Made by a program: the position numbers and the translations under genes. 64,000 bases of DNA from Paenibacillus sp. DMB5 (GTDB lineage: Bacteria > Bacillota > Bacilli > Paenibacillales > Paenibacillaceae): NCBI RefSeq assembly GCF_001517085.1, contig NZ_LRAC01000147.1:173646-237645 (forward strand), given 5' to 3'. Below, piece by piece: positions 27,285 through 36,546 of this stretch. The notes below the pieces were generated by a model that saw only the letters and a list, made by a program, of their open reading frames with translations, did not search any database and was not told the origin of the DNA. Every line of letters begins with the position of its first letter. Position 1 is the stretch's first letter.

Positions 27285-27318
27285 GTACGAAAGGGAATAG
27301 CCGACTGTACGAAAGGGC
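27285..27318 (-). promoter_or_regulatory. Tandem response-regulator 12-mers upstream of two-component operon
   Basis: On the minus strand GCCCTTTCGTAC (27318-27307) and TCCCTTTCGTAC (27296-27285) repeat at exactly 22 bp, about two helical turns, some 90-120 bases upstream of the first ORF of the operon. The 18 bases TTCCCTTTCGTACGATTC differ at only two positions from the corresponding block upstream of the MMPL gene. Likely autoregulation site. Confidence 0.65.
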
Positions 27319-27356
27319 TGTATCATTCCCTTCTTTTGTTCATTGGTTCTAATACG

Positions 27357-27388
27357 AAAAAAACAACAGAGTATGAATACCCTGTTGT
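27357..27388 (-). terminator. Terminator of the ABC/GH78 operon
   Basis: Stem ACAACAG (27363-27369) / CTGTTGT (27382-27388) extended by an inner GTAT/ATAC pairing, followed on the minus strand by seven T. It lies 24 bases after the GH78-like stop at 27412. Confidence 0.85.
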
Positions 27389-27411
27389 AAAAATTAATAA
27401 TATCATGCTCA

Positions 27412-29778
27412 TTATATATTGTTCAAAGTAATTTCTGCGTTGTAATATCCGCTGCTTTCCTCTCTGACAGATTGTCCATCCGGCAAAATTATTGTGCAGG
27501 AAATCTGCTTTGGCCACGATGCAATGAAGTAGAAAGACGAATCAATCAGCTTCCATTCTACAGAGACGATTCCTTTGGATGTCATCACGCGGCCTTCCGC
27601 CCGCTCAAGCCTTCCGATTCTTGGACTGATACGAATCTCTTCGCATCCAGGAGCAACAAATTGAACTCCGAGTGTCTCTGTTGCATACTCGTAAATAGGG
27701 ACCGAACCCCATGCATGAGCATCACTGCGCTTGCTGACTGTATCCTCCATCCATGTTGTTAAGCCGTTGCCTGCCATCTGACGCCAAGGTGCCAGTAAGT
27801 CATGTACTTTGTCATATAAGCCGACAACAGCAAGAGCACGGAACAGATAGATGGCCATTGCGAAGGAACAGGGTACGAAATCAGGATTCTCTATTGATAG
27901 CTTCATCGCCCTGCGGGCTCTCTCTCCTGACAGGGTCCCGCTTAGAACTGCCCAAATCTGCGTATGCTGGCTGTATGCTTCGACCCCGGGACCGTCAGTT
28001 AGACAGCCTGGATAAGCTAATGAGCTGCAGTGCTCCTTTACCGCGTTCTGCATTTGAACAGCACGGGTCAGGTATTCTTCCGCAAGGCCACTTCTGCCGG
28101 CGTAAGCTGCCAGTTCGGCTGCTTTCTGCAAAGCATACGTATACATCAGACAATAGACTGTCAGGGTGCCTTCCTTGGCTGCTCCAGGAACTCCGTAATC
28201 CTCTCTCCATTCTTCAGCCCAGTCAACAAAGGACCAATATCTCGGATTCATAGTTCCGACCAGACCTCTTTCATCAATCGTTCGATGGAAGTAACCAAGT
28301 ACAGCTTCTACCCCCGGGAGGTATCTTTCGATGAGCGCACGGTCTCCGGCAAACATCATATGATCATGCAGCATAAGTATCCAATATAATGAGAATCCCG
28401 GGATAACCTGTGATTCAACGGATGGATAACGGGATTGTGTTAACCCTTCCGGAAGCAATGAGCTGTAAAAATCGTATAAGGTTCTTCGTGCCATCCGGTC
28501 ATCACCGGATAAAAGATAGGTGAACTGAATTTGAGATCGTGTATCCATAACATATTGCAGCTGCTCATAGTACGGGCAATCCTCATAGGTTTCATGCATG
28601 CAGCGCTTGAGCGTTCTGACACTGATCTCCCACAAGTCAGTCTCTTGCGGATCAGAGGAAGTATACGCAGCCGCTACATTAAGCGGATAGCCCGTTTCCC
28701 GGTATGCAAATCTATGCAGAACCATACCTTCATCACCGGTCTCAATTTCTAATCTGACATAGCGGAACGTTCGGAACCAAAATGGCTCGTAGGATTCAAA
28801 TGGCTGAATGCTGCCTGCAGGCCGATAGATATCCACATCCCCATATAAATCTCCGTTAACGCTGTCCGTCCTAATTCCTTTATCTCGAATCCAAGGCACA
28901 ATAATAGGCGGTTTCTCGTAACATTCGGCGCAAATCAGCCGTATATCACTGCCATGTCCCCCGCTCATTATCAGCTCCAGATAACCAGTAGTTAACTCAC
29001 CGGCATCGAAGTCTATCGAAATGCTTTTACCCGGTTCAATTACGAGTGGTTGGTCGTTTGTTATTAGCCCCTGCCAGTCCAGTTCGCCTGCTTCTGCCGT
29101 AAGCCGGCTGACTCCAGTAAACCGTCTCTCTACTTCATAGAGATGTGGAATTGGACGTTCCCTTAGCTCCCAAGGCTTAAGCCCTCCATGCACGATGTCA
29201 AACTGGTATACTGCAGCCTCTTCCCACTGCTCCGGGCGATAGGCTGTCTCGGTCCAACCGAAGGGTCTTATGGACCCGTTAACAGTTTCAGTAATACCAA
29301 GAAATTGTGTGTATACACCTTGAGATAATGAAATGGATTCATCCTTCATACACTGCCAGGAAGCGTCTGTATGTGAATTAATGATTACCTTATTCTGCTC
29401 ATCAAGAATTGCTGCGTGAACATAAAGACCAGGTAAACGCGTTCTCCATACAGAAGCATTCCCTCCTCCCTCATAGGGCAACCGGAGAACCTGAACGGCT
29501 ATTACATTAGTCCCCTCAGTCAGATATTTTCCGATTTCAACTTCCTCATAATACCATGTGAAACGGTCTCCTTTGCAGGGTCCGCGGCTTACAGAAACGC
29601 CGTTTACAAAAAGGCGGTAGCGGCTGTCAGCCGAAATACGGAGAGGACAGGTATACGAACCCTGTTTAACCTCAAATACTTTGCGGAAATAAACAAACCT
29701 GCCCGCCTCGCTCTCGTCTTCCGTTTTCCATTCAGGATACCATATCCAGCTTGCCTCTTCTTCCCATTTAGGACGCAT
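27412..29778 (-). CDS. GH78-like alpha-L-rhamnosidase
   Basis: Intracellular protein of 788 residues, no signal peptide. N-terminal beta domains with a galactose-binding-like module (RKVFEVKQGSYTCPLRISADSRYRLFVNG type, about 1-140) precede an (alpha/alpha)6 barrel. The conserved acidic block is ETYEDCPYYEQLQYVMDTR, a variant of the DCPQRDER block in the other GH78 here. The C-terminus has the HAWGSVPIYEYATETLGV region and a final beta domain. AGGAGG precedes ATG 29778. It is the last gene of the second ABC operon, so its substrate is presumably what that importer brings in. The divergent active-site block means rhamnosidase activity is likely but not certain. Confidence 0.82.
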   Translation of the reverse strand: MRPKWEEEASWIWYPEWKTEDESEAGRFVYFRKVFEVKQGSYTCPLRISADSRYRLFVNGVSVSRGPCKGDRFTWYYEEVEIGKYLTEGTNVIAVQVLRLPYEGGGNASVWRTRLPGLYVHAAILDEQNKVIINSHTDASWQCMKDESISLSQGVYTQFLGITETVNGSIRPFGWTETAYRPEQWEEAAVYQFDIVHGGLKPWELRERPIPHLYEVERRFTGVSRLTAEAGELDWQGLITNDQPLVIEPGKSISIDFDAGELTTGYLELIMSGGHGSDIRLICAECYEKPPIIVPWIRDKGIRTDSVNGDLYGDVDIYRPAGSIQPFESYEPFWFRTFRYVRLEIETGDEGMVLHRFAYRETGYPLNVAAAYTSSDPQETDLWEISVRTLKRCMHETYEDCPYYEQLQYVMDTRSQIQFTYLLSGDDRMARRTLYDFYSSLLPEGLTQSRYPSVESQVIPGFSLYWILMLHDHMMFAGDRALIERYLPGVEAVLGYFHRTIDERGLVGTMNPRYWSFVDWAEEWREDYGVPGAAKEGTLTVYCLMYTYALQKAAELAAYAGRSGLAEEYLTRAVQMQNAVKEHCSSLAYPGCLTDGPGVEAYSQHTQIWAVLSGTLSGERARRAMKLSIENPDFVPCSFAMAIYLFRALAVVGLYDKVHDLLAPWRQMAGNGLTTWMEDTVSKRSDAHAWGSVPIYEYATETLGVQFVAPGCEEIRISPRIGRLERAEGRVMTSKGIVSVEWKLIDSSFYFIASWPKQISCTIILPDGQSVREESSGYYNAEITLNNI

Positions 29779-29803
29779 TGCGGACCTCCTGTATAATGTT
29801 AAT

Positions 29804-30625
29804 TTATTCTTTCACACTCCCTGAAGCTACCCCTGAGATAATCCGTTCCGAAAAGATAAAGAACAAAATGAGTACCGGAATAGTTGCCATTACAGAAGTT
29901 GCCAGTGCTTTGTCCATGTTGAGCAGAATGTTAGATGTATATTTCATAACGGCGAGCGGGATAGTCTTAACCGAATCGTCTTGAAGCATTATCAGCGGCA
30001 GGAAGAACTGGTTCCAGATGTTAACGGACAGTACAATGCATAAGCTGACAATGACCGGTGAGGCCAAAGGAAACATTATGCGATAAAACACCTTCCATTC
30101 CCCTGCACCGTCTATGCGTGCGGACTCCGCAAGCGCATTCGGCAAACCGGCAAAAAAATTAGAGAGCATCAGTACTGCCATCGAGATGCCGGCGGATAGT
30201 ACCAGAATTACGCTCCAGGGTGAATTAATGAGTCCTAATTTCTTGATAATCAAGAATACGGGAACAACCCCAAGCTGCACTGGAAACATAAGGCCGACCA
30301 AAAAATACAGCATTACACCTTGTTTAAATTTAAAGGAATAACGCCCCAAACCATAAGCTACCATAGAAGCCAGTGCTACGATGATCATAATTGTCATGAT
30401 GAGAATAAACACGCTGTTCCAGATGTTGATTCCGAAATGCTCGTCACGAAAGATTTTAATATAAGAATCCAGAGTAAACGACTTCGGCCATCCAAGCGTA
30501 TTTGACAGTACGTCTTGCTTGGTACGGAATGAATTCCAGATCAGATAACCGAGGATAAGTATAGTAAAGGAAGAATATATCCACAGAATCAGCTTGGTTA
30601 CATATAACTTTTTGATGTCAGCCAT
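29804..30625 (-). CDS. Sugar ABC transporter permease (MalG/AraQ-like)
   Basis: Six-helix permease of 273 residues. The EAA loop reads LPNALAESARIDGAGEWKVF at about residues 165-184, followed by the IMFPLASPVI helix entry. The C-terminus ERIISGVASGSVKE is typical of the MalG subgroup. It starts 5 bases after the previous permease ends, in one operon with 30631 and 31621. No ATPase gene is linked, so a shared MsmX-type ATPase is expected. Confidence 0.92.
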   Translation of the reverse strand: MADIKKLYVTKLILWIYSSFTILILGYLIWNSFRTKQDVLSNTLGWPKSFTLDSYIKIFRDEHFGINIWNSVFILIMTIMIIVALASMVAYGLGRYSFKFKQGVMLYFLVGLMFPVQLGVVPVFLIIKKLGLINSPWSVILVLSAGISMAVLMLSNFFAGLPNALAESARIDGAGEWKVFYRIMFPLASPVIVSLCIVLSVNIWNQFFLPLIMLQDDSVKTIPLAVMKYTSNILLNMDKALATSVMATIPVLILFFIFSERIISGVASGSVKE

Positions 30626-30630
30626 AATAA

Positions 30631-31551
30631 TCAGTTCTCCTCCTTATACGTTAGTCTGAGCTGGATTAGAGCGACAACGAAGATAATGGCAAACATAACG
30701 CACGCAATCGTAGTTCCCATCCCCACAGAGTTTGTACTGACCGATCCTCCCATGGCACCGTTTGTTCCGAATGTAATTCTGTAGAAGAACAAAGTCATAA
30801 CATCCATCGAATTATTAATTCCTCCGCTTACACCACCCAGCAGATAGCTGAAATCAAACAATGTCATGGCAGCAATGTAGCTGATCATAGCTATATTCAC
30901 GATACTGGAGCGAATCTGCGGAATTATAACCGAGAAGAAACGTCTCCAGTATCCGGCTCCGTCCAAATAAGAAGCTTCCATGACCTCATCTGACAGCATC
31001 TTCATGGCAGCTACGAAATAGATCATACTGAAGCCGACCCCGGCCCAGGCATTAATAATGAACAACGTAATGACTTCATACCCTGGTATTCCAAGCCAGT
31101 TCCGGGCATACTCGCCCAGCCCGATGATATTAAGCAGTTCATTGAAAATACCGATATTCTGATCAAAAACAAGTGTGGCCAGGAAGACAATAACACTGGT
31201 GGTAATAAATTGCGGTGCAAAGATCATGGTTTGAAAAATTCGATAGCCTTTGACACGGGTATAGATCACGTAGGCAAAATATAACTGGACAGGAATTAGG
31301 AGTCCTACATTAAGCACAACTAAAATAACGTTATTTTTAAGTGCATTTAAAAATTGCCGTTTTAATTCCGAGTTAGTAAAGAGTTCAATATAATTATCGA
31401 AGCCTACGAACACCTTCGCACCAAAACCGTTAGAATGGAACAGGCTGAGCTGTGCCGCAGAAAAAATCGGATATATAACAAAAATCGAATACAGAATGAA
31501 ACCAGGCAGAATGAACCACAGGTACGGCTTCTTACCAAACCACTGCAACAT
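30631..31551 (-). CDS. Sugar ABC transporter permease (MalF/UgpA-like)
   Basis: Permease of 306 residues with six helices. The first follows KKPYLWFILPGFILYSIFVIYPIF, and the EAA loop is DEVMEASYLDGAGYWRRFFS. GGAGG precedes ATG 31551. It forms the heterodimer with the 29804 product and the lipoprotein encoded just upstream. Confidence 0.92.
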   Translation of the reverse strand: MLQWFGKKPYLWFILPGFILYSIFVIYPIFSAAQLSLFHSNGFGAKVFVGFDNYIELFTNSELKRQFLNALKNNVILVVLNVGLLIPVQLYFAYVIYTRVKGYRIFQTMIFAPQFITTSVIVFLATLVFDQNIGIFNELLNIIGLGEYARNWLGIPGYEVITLFIINAWAGVGFSMIYFVAAMKMLSDEVMEASYLDGAGYWRRFFSVIIPQIRSSIVNIAMISYIAAMTLFDFSYLLGGVSGGINNSMDVMTLFFYRITFGTNGAMGGSVSTNSVGMGTTIACVMFAIIFVVALIQLRLTYKEEN

Positions 31552-31575
31552 AGATAATCTCCTCCAAAATTATCA

Positions 31576-31605
31576 GGACGGTTAAGCTGCTATGCTCAAC
31601 CGTCC
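31576..31605 (-). other. Intercistronic hairpin after binding-protein gene
   Basis: GGACGGTT (31576-31583) / AACCGTCC (31598-31605) form a perfect stem with further inner pairing, without a T-run. Such stems after binding-protein genes usually protect the upstream mRNA and lower permease expression. Confidence 0.6.
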
Positions 31606-31620
31606 AATAAAAATATCTCT

Positions 31621-32910
31621 TTATTTCGTACGGAGCAGCGCTTCCTCTAACATATCTGCAGCTTGTTGCCCATCAATTTGGGAAGTCAGCAGCATAGGGA
31701 TTACCTGTTGCAAGAAAATGTCGGTCAGCTTAACCTCTTCTGTTGAGACATCTGTCAGAACGGAATAAATATTATGGCCCAGTGAATCAAAGGCACTTAG
31801 CTCCTTAACCCCTTCGTCTCTCGGTGTGATGTCCTGCAGTGCAGGCACGGCGCCGGTTTCATCCTCAAACAGCTGCTGTGCCTTTTGGCCGGACAGGAAT
31901 TTAACGTATTCAGCCGCTTCTGCCGGATGTTCAGTTGCAGCGGATACAGCGTAAGTAGTTGCATTGCTAAAGCTTTGCGGAGCGATACGCTCACCTGAAG
32001 CTGTTGGAATATAGAATCTGCCCAGATTCACACCTGCTCCGACAAAGGTCGGATCGTTCCAGGTTCCGTCTGCAATCATCGCTGATTTTCCGTTAGTAAA
32101 GGCCAGTTGCGCGCCCGCATTGTCCACTGACGCCAAATCCTTGGTGAAATATCCCTTATCCGCGAAATCCCTAATCGTCTGGAATGTTTTAATAATGTCT
32201 GGATCGTTAAATGAACCTGTTCCTTCTTTTATTTTGTTCAATGCTTCTTCTGCAGTTGACGGCATCATGGCAAAGGCAAGCCACGCCCGTTCAAACTCCG
32301 CTTTACCCGGTACGCTGAAAGGAGTGATTCCTTTGTCCTTGAGAGTTGCGGCCAGTGTGATGAACTCATCAAAGGTCGCAGGTACCGTTACACCTTCTTT
32401 TTCAAAGATATCTTTGTTATAAAATATCAGCTGCGAATCCATAAAGGCAGGCGGAGCAGCGTACAGCTTACCCTCAACCATCGCATACTCCAAGGCATCT
32501 TCTCCATACCGGCTTGTATCCATTTCATAGCTGTCAAGCGGAAGCAGTGCTCCACTCTCAACGTAGAGCTTCATCTTCGGTGTTTTGTTACCCTGTACAA
32601 AGAATACATCCGGTAAAGAATTACTTTTGACAGCCGTATCAATCGCTGTTTCTGTTCCTGAAAATTGATAATTTAATTTAATGTTCGGATGCTCGTCTTC
32701 AAATGCTTTATTAATTGCGGTAAATGCAGATTCAAATGAGGATTGATTAGCCTGATCGCCCCAAACAGTTAATTCAACCTGCTTACCAGCATCAGCACTG
32801 TTCCCGTTGCTTGATGCCGGGTTCTCGGTGTTGTTTCCACATGCAGCTAAAAGTAATACAGAAGCTCCAGCGGCCACAAGAAGTGCTTTTTTTGTTTTCC
32901 CCTTTGTCAT
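31621..32910 (-). CDS. Sugar ABC transporter substrate-binding lipoprotein
   Basis: Extracellular binding protein of 429 residues, family 1. Signal sequence MTKGKTKKALLVAAGASVLLLAAC gives a lipobox LAAC, then an Asn/Ser-rich linker and VELTVWGDQ at the start of the mature fold. It is the first gene of the operon with the two permeases and the GH78-like enzyme. The YesM/YesN genes lie directly upstream on the same strand. The sugar is not identifiable; a rhamnosylated oligosaccharide is suggested by the linked enzyme. Confidence 0.92.
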   Translation of the reverse strand: MTKGKTKKALLVAAGASVLLLAACGNNTENPASSNGNSADAGKQVELTVWGDQANQSSFESAFTAINKAFEDEHPNIKLNYQFSGTETAIDTAVKSNSLPDVFFVQGNKTPKMKLYVESGALLPLDSYEMDTSRYGEDALEYAMVEGKLYAAPPAFMDSQLIFYNKDIFEKEGVTVPATFDEFITLAATLKDKGITPFSVPGKAEFERAWLAFAMMPSTAEEALNKIKEGTGSFNDPDIIKTFQTIRDFADKGYFTKDLASVDNAGAQLAFTNGKSAMIADGTWNDPTFVGAGVNLGRFYIPTASGERIAPQSFSNATTYAVSAATEHPAEAAEYVKFLSGQKAQQLFEDETGAVPALQDITPRDEGVKELSAFDSLGHNIYSVLTDVSTEEVKLTDIFLQQVIPMLLTSQIDGQQAADMLEEALLRTK

Positions 32911-33043
32911 TGAATTCTTTCTCCCTTCATGTCTTGCGTTATATATTGCCTGTAATAATCATAGTTCACCGAATAGAAAGGAACCATGAACAGGTTTTTG
33001 TTTATGATGCCACTTTATTGGCTTATTCAAATTCACAGTAGCG

Positions 33044-33071
33044 CAAAAAACCGGAACAGTATGCTCCGGTT
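33044..33071 (-). terminator. Terminator between YesN-like gene and transporter operon
   Basis: Stem AACCGGA (33049-33055) / TCCGGTT (33065-33071), followed on the minus strand by TTTTTT. It makes the two-component pair and the transporter separate transcription units, with the transporter promoter in 32911-33040. Confidence 0.8.
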
Positions 33072-33105
33072 AAACAGTGTTCCATATTATTTGCTGATCA
33101 TTCCA

Positions 33106-34704
33106 TTAATTTAGTTTGGATGCCAGAGAACCTTTAAATTCAGATACTGTCATTCCCGTAACCTTCTTGAATACCTTTACGAAATAATTAGAGTTGGGAT
33201 ACCCTACCCGGGAAGCCACTTCCTCAGCTGATAGCTGAAACTCTCTTATTAACTGCATCGCCTTGCGTATACGGATCTGCGTAACATACTCCAGAAAAGT
33301 CATTTCCATTTCCTGGCTAAACCGGTGACTGAAATAGTGTATATTCAAATTAACAATTTTTGCAGCTTCTTCGAGCCGGATACTATCCGCAAAATGTTCT
33401 TCAACATACACAAATACTGGTTCAAGCCATGGATGACGGCCAGGTTTTGATCCGGCTGAGGCTTCCAAATGTTCAACCGTTTCCAAAAAGGAATTCTTCA
33501 AGTCATTCCATGTAAGGAAGTGCCCTTTTGAAAAAAATGGAGACGGAACTGTACTTGCTTCGTCTATACCACTCAGCAAATTACTGTCCATGCGATCATT
33601 CAGGTATACTTTCAGCATCCACTGAATCAATCGGAAAGCCGTCTCAGGAGAATGAAGTCTGCTCAACTCCTCTCCAACAACGTCCAGCCATTGCTTAAAT
33701 TCAGTGTATGAGGCTTGTTTCATCAAAATTGCGAACTGCTGCTGCCACTGCTGAAGCTGTAACTCTATAAGCTCCGGATCAGAATAACCATGAACTTCAA
33801 AATGGTACAATCCTGGTCCCTTAAAGAAAGAACACTCAAACATCCGCTCGGCTTGATTTCTTAGCATCTTGCAATCCTGGAAGTTTCGGCTCTCGGATAG
33901 TCCAGCCACAACTGTAATCGCCAGATTCTGTTTGACTGTATCTATCCATTCTTTTACCAGTCCGGTCAGCATCATAATCTCTTCCTGTCCCTCTTCATTG
34001 CAGAAGAGCAATCCATGAAAACTACCCCGGTCAACACCAAGAGGGACAGCATATACCGTTTTGTTCATAAGATCCTGAAGCAGAAATCCCAGTGCGGATT
34101 GATCCGAATCGTGATCCGAGTGATTCAATAGCCAAGAATGGATCGTAACCCATCTGACTGAAGATGTATACTTCAACATTTCTGAGAGTATAGGAAAGTT
34201 TACCGGATCCGTAACAACAGCAGGTGCAATAATCCCCGGAAGCATTCTAGAGTGTGTCATTAAACGCTGCTTCTCTTCGTCTAAGGCATTAGATTGGCTC
34301 CGTTGCATCTGCTCTTGTACGGCATTCTTTTTTTTATCAGTTAATCGGGATAGGGTAGCAATCAATTCTTCGGGATCAAAAAGATGCTTGGGGATGTAAT
34401 CCTGGACGCCCAGTTGTATGGATTTACGTGTGTATTCAAATTCTTCATAGCTGCTCAGAACCAGAATAATCATGTCCATGTCAGCCTGCCTAATGTGTCG
34501 AATCAATTCCAAACCATCCATTTCAGGCATGCGAATATCTGTCAGCAGAACATCCGGAGACCCCTTCTGACAAAAGGCTTCCCAAGCCTCTTTTCCGTTC
34601 CGGTATACTCCATGCAGCTCATAGCCAAAAGCCTGCCAGTCAATTATGGTCTGGAATCCAACCCGAACGAGAGACTCATCATCAACAATAGCCAGCTTAA
34701 TCAT
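33106..34704 (-). CDS. Response regulator with AraC-type DNA-binding domain (YesN-like)
   Basis: Regulator of 532 residues. Receiver domain at 1-120 (AIVDDESLVR; phospho-acceptor Asp in DVLLTDIRMPEMDG; switch Ser in VLSSYEEFEYTRKSI). A long linker of about 300 residues precedes an AraC double HTH at the end (LEEAAKIVNLNIHYFSHRFSQE; SAEEVASRVGYPNSNYFVKVFKKVTGM). GGTGGAGAGG precedes ATG 34704, 8 bases inside the kinase gene. It presumably activates the adjacent ABC/GH78 operon in response to extracellular sugar. Confidence 0.92.
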   Translation of the reverse strand: MIKLAIVDDESLVRVGFQTIIDWQAFGYELHGVYRNGKEAWEAFCQKGSPDVLLTDIRMPEMDGLELIRHIRQADMDMIILVLSSYEEFEYTRKSIQLGVQDYIPKHLFDPEELIATLSRLTDKKKNAVQEQMQRSQSNALDEEKQRLMTHSRMLPGIIAPAVVTDPVNFPILSEMLKYTSSVRWVTIHSWLLNHSDHDSDQSALGFLLQDLMNKTVYAVPLGVDRGSFHGLLFCNEEGQEEIMMLTGLVKEWIDTVKQNLAITVVAGLSESRNFQDCKMLRNQAERMFECSFFKGPGLYHFEVHGYSDPELIELQLQQWQQQFAILMKQASYTEFKQWLDVVGEELSRLHSPETAFRLIQWMLKVYLNDRMDSNLLSGIDEASTVPSPFFSKGHFLTWNDLKNSFLETVEHLEASAGSKPGRHPWLEPVFVYVEEHFADSIRLEEAAKIVNLNIHYFSHRFSQEMEMTFLEYVTQIRIRKAMQLIREFQLSAEEVASRVGYPNSNYFVKVFKKVTGMTVSEFKGSLASKLN

Positions 34705-36427
34705 ACGCCTCTCCACCTTCTCCCATAATTGGCAGTCTAAGATCTACTGTTGTTCCAGTACCCGCCAGGCTTGTAATCTCCATTCCATGTTGCGGTCCGT
34801 AGAAGATCTCGATTCTCTCTTTTACACTCAACAACCCTATATGGTTGCCCTCTCCACTACTCAGGTTCTCGTGAATTTGTTTTAACCGCTCAGGTTCTAT
34901 ACCGCTGCCATTATCCCAAACCTTGATGTGAAGCCTCTCCTCCTCTTTCCGGGCTTCAAGGTGAATCTCTCCGGAATGATTGATGGAGGAAAGGCCATGA
35001 ACAATAGCATTTTCAAGAAGAGGCTGAATCAGAAACTTTAACAGTCTGCACTGTGCAACCGTATCATCCAGTTCAAACTTGAAGACAAAATTCTGATACC
35101 TCACCTGCTGAATTTTAACAAATTCACGCATGACGTTTACTTCATTTTCCAGGGTGACAAGCTCGTCAGTATCCCTGATTGAATATTGCAGCAAATTGCT
35201 CAGTGCATCAACCATTTCTCTAATATGATCCTGTTTTCGTATCATGGCCATCCAACGTATGGAATTCAGCGTATTATACATGAAATGAGGCGAAAGTTGA
35301 TTTTGAAGTACCTTTAACTGGACCTTCCGTTTACGCTCCTCGCCCTTCTTGACTTCAGCTACTAAATTATAAATTTCATACATCACCGATATAAAGGTGT
35401 CATTTAGCTGCATAATCTCCCGTGCACCTTTAAATTTTAATAACGCATTCGGTTGCTCCCCGCGTATCCCTCTTCGCATATTTGCCAGAAGTTTTGCCAT
35501 AGGGATGACAATGTCTGTACGGATCAAATAGGAAGCAGCTAAGCCAAGAAGCAGACAACCGCCAGCCAGCCATGCAGCAAAAATGCTCATTCGATAAACA
35601 GTAGCATACAAAGTGTTCAGGGCGTATTCTGCTGTTAATGTCCATCCATTAAGTGAAAGTGTCTTTTTTAGCCGTAGTGCATCTGTAATTTGATTGTCCT
35701 GGATTTCCGGTTCTGTCAGGAGTACCTCTTGCTGATGGTCTGCCAGCTTAAAAGATGTGCTGGAACCTGCCAATGCAGAATTAAGAACCTCCCTAAATAC
35801 GTCTGATGAAACTACAAGGTAGAAGGTGCCTAATGGGCGGAAATTATCATCTTTTATAATACGGCCAAGTCTGAATGCGCCTATATCTCCAGAGTCAGAA
35901 GATTTGTTCTTCACAGTAGCCCAGTAAGCTGCTCCATTTGCGTTAATGATCTCCGCCAAGTCCTGCCTGTCCAGTGGCTCTTGACTATCCTGACCAATAA
36001 TGTATGTGCTCTCATCTGTTACAAATACGCATCCGATGATTCGTTTATCATCCAAGCCGCCAATGATCGGCAATACACTTTTCTCCAACTGCTGCTGCAG
36101 TCCCAGCTTCTCAAATTCATTATGAACTGGAACAGCAAGAGTGCGGGCAACCTCATCCGAACTCAGAATATGCAGACTCACATCATTATAAGATTGTACT
36201 GTTGCTTCCAGTTTATCAACCGTCAGCTTTGCAATCGTCTCTGAATAAGCCTCCGCGTTTGCCCGAATCCCTGTATTGTAATTTTGGGCTAGAAGGCTAA
36301 GGCCAATTATAGAAGGCATTACAAATAGGGGAAGGTAAAAAACGACAAGCTTTCTTGTCAGGCTCCACCTGTTCCATCTTCTATTTAACCATGTAAGTTT
36401 CAGAAGGAATTCTCTTGGCGCTGTCAT
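34697..36427 (-). CDS. Sensor histidine kinase (YesM-like)
   Basis: Membrane kinase of 576 residues. A first helix at about 27-47 and a second at about 285-305 flank an extracytoplasmic sensing domain (Cache-like in size). A HAMP segment follows, then the His_kinase box with phospho-acceptor His in LQNQLSPHFMYNTLNSIRWM and HATPase motifs (PLLENAIVHGL; VWDNGSGI; GLLSVKERI). AGGAG precedes ATG 36427. It is paired by overlap with the YesN-like gene; such pairs typically control neighbouring oligosaccharide ABC importers. Confidence 0.93.
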   Translation of the reverse strand: MTAPREFLLKLTWLNRRWNRWSLTRKLVVFYLPLFVMPSIIGLSLLAQNYNTGIRANAEAYSETIAKLTVDKLEATVQSYNDVSLHILSSDEVARTLAVPVHNEFEKLGLQQQLEKSVLPIIGGLDDKRIIGCVFVTDESTYIIGQDSQEPLDRQDLAEIINANGAAYWATVKNKSSDSGDIGAFRLGRIIKDDNFRPLGTFYLVVSSDVFREVLNSALAGSSTSFKLADHQQEVLLTEPEIQDNQITDALRLKKTLSLNGWTLTAEYALNTLYATVYRMSIFAAWLAGGCLLLGLAASYLIRTDIVIPMAKLLANMRRGIRGEQPNALLKFKGAREIMQLNDTFISVMYEIYNLVAEVKKGEERKRKVQLKVLQNQLSPHFMYNTLNSIRWMAMIRKQDHIREMVDALSNLLQYSIRDTDELVTLENEVNVMREFVKIQQVRYQNFVFKFELDDTVAQCRLLKFLIQPLLENAIVHGLSSINHSGEIHLEARKEEERLHIKVWDNGSGIEPERLKQIHENLSSGEGNHIGLLSVKERIEIFYGPQHGMEITSLAGTGTTVDLRLPIMGEGGEAYD

Positions 36428-36481
36428 AACGGGCTCCTGTCTGCTCCTTTATTGATTTTTTCAAAAATACATTATAAAAGC

Positions 36482-36519
36482 TTAAAAGAACAACCCGGTT
36501 TTCGAGTTGTTCTTAAGTT
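36482..36519 (-). terminator. Terminator after ene-reductase gene
   Basis: Stem AAGAACAAC (36487-36494 region) / GTTGTTCTT (36506-36514) with a short inner CG pair and flanking TTTTAAG on the minus strand. Confidence 0.7.
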
Positions 36520-36546
36520 TGATATGAATTATTACTTCAATTTTAT

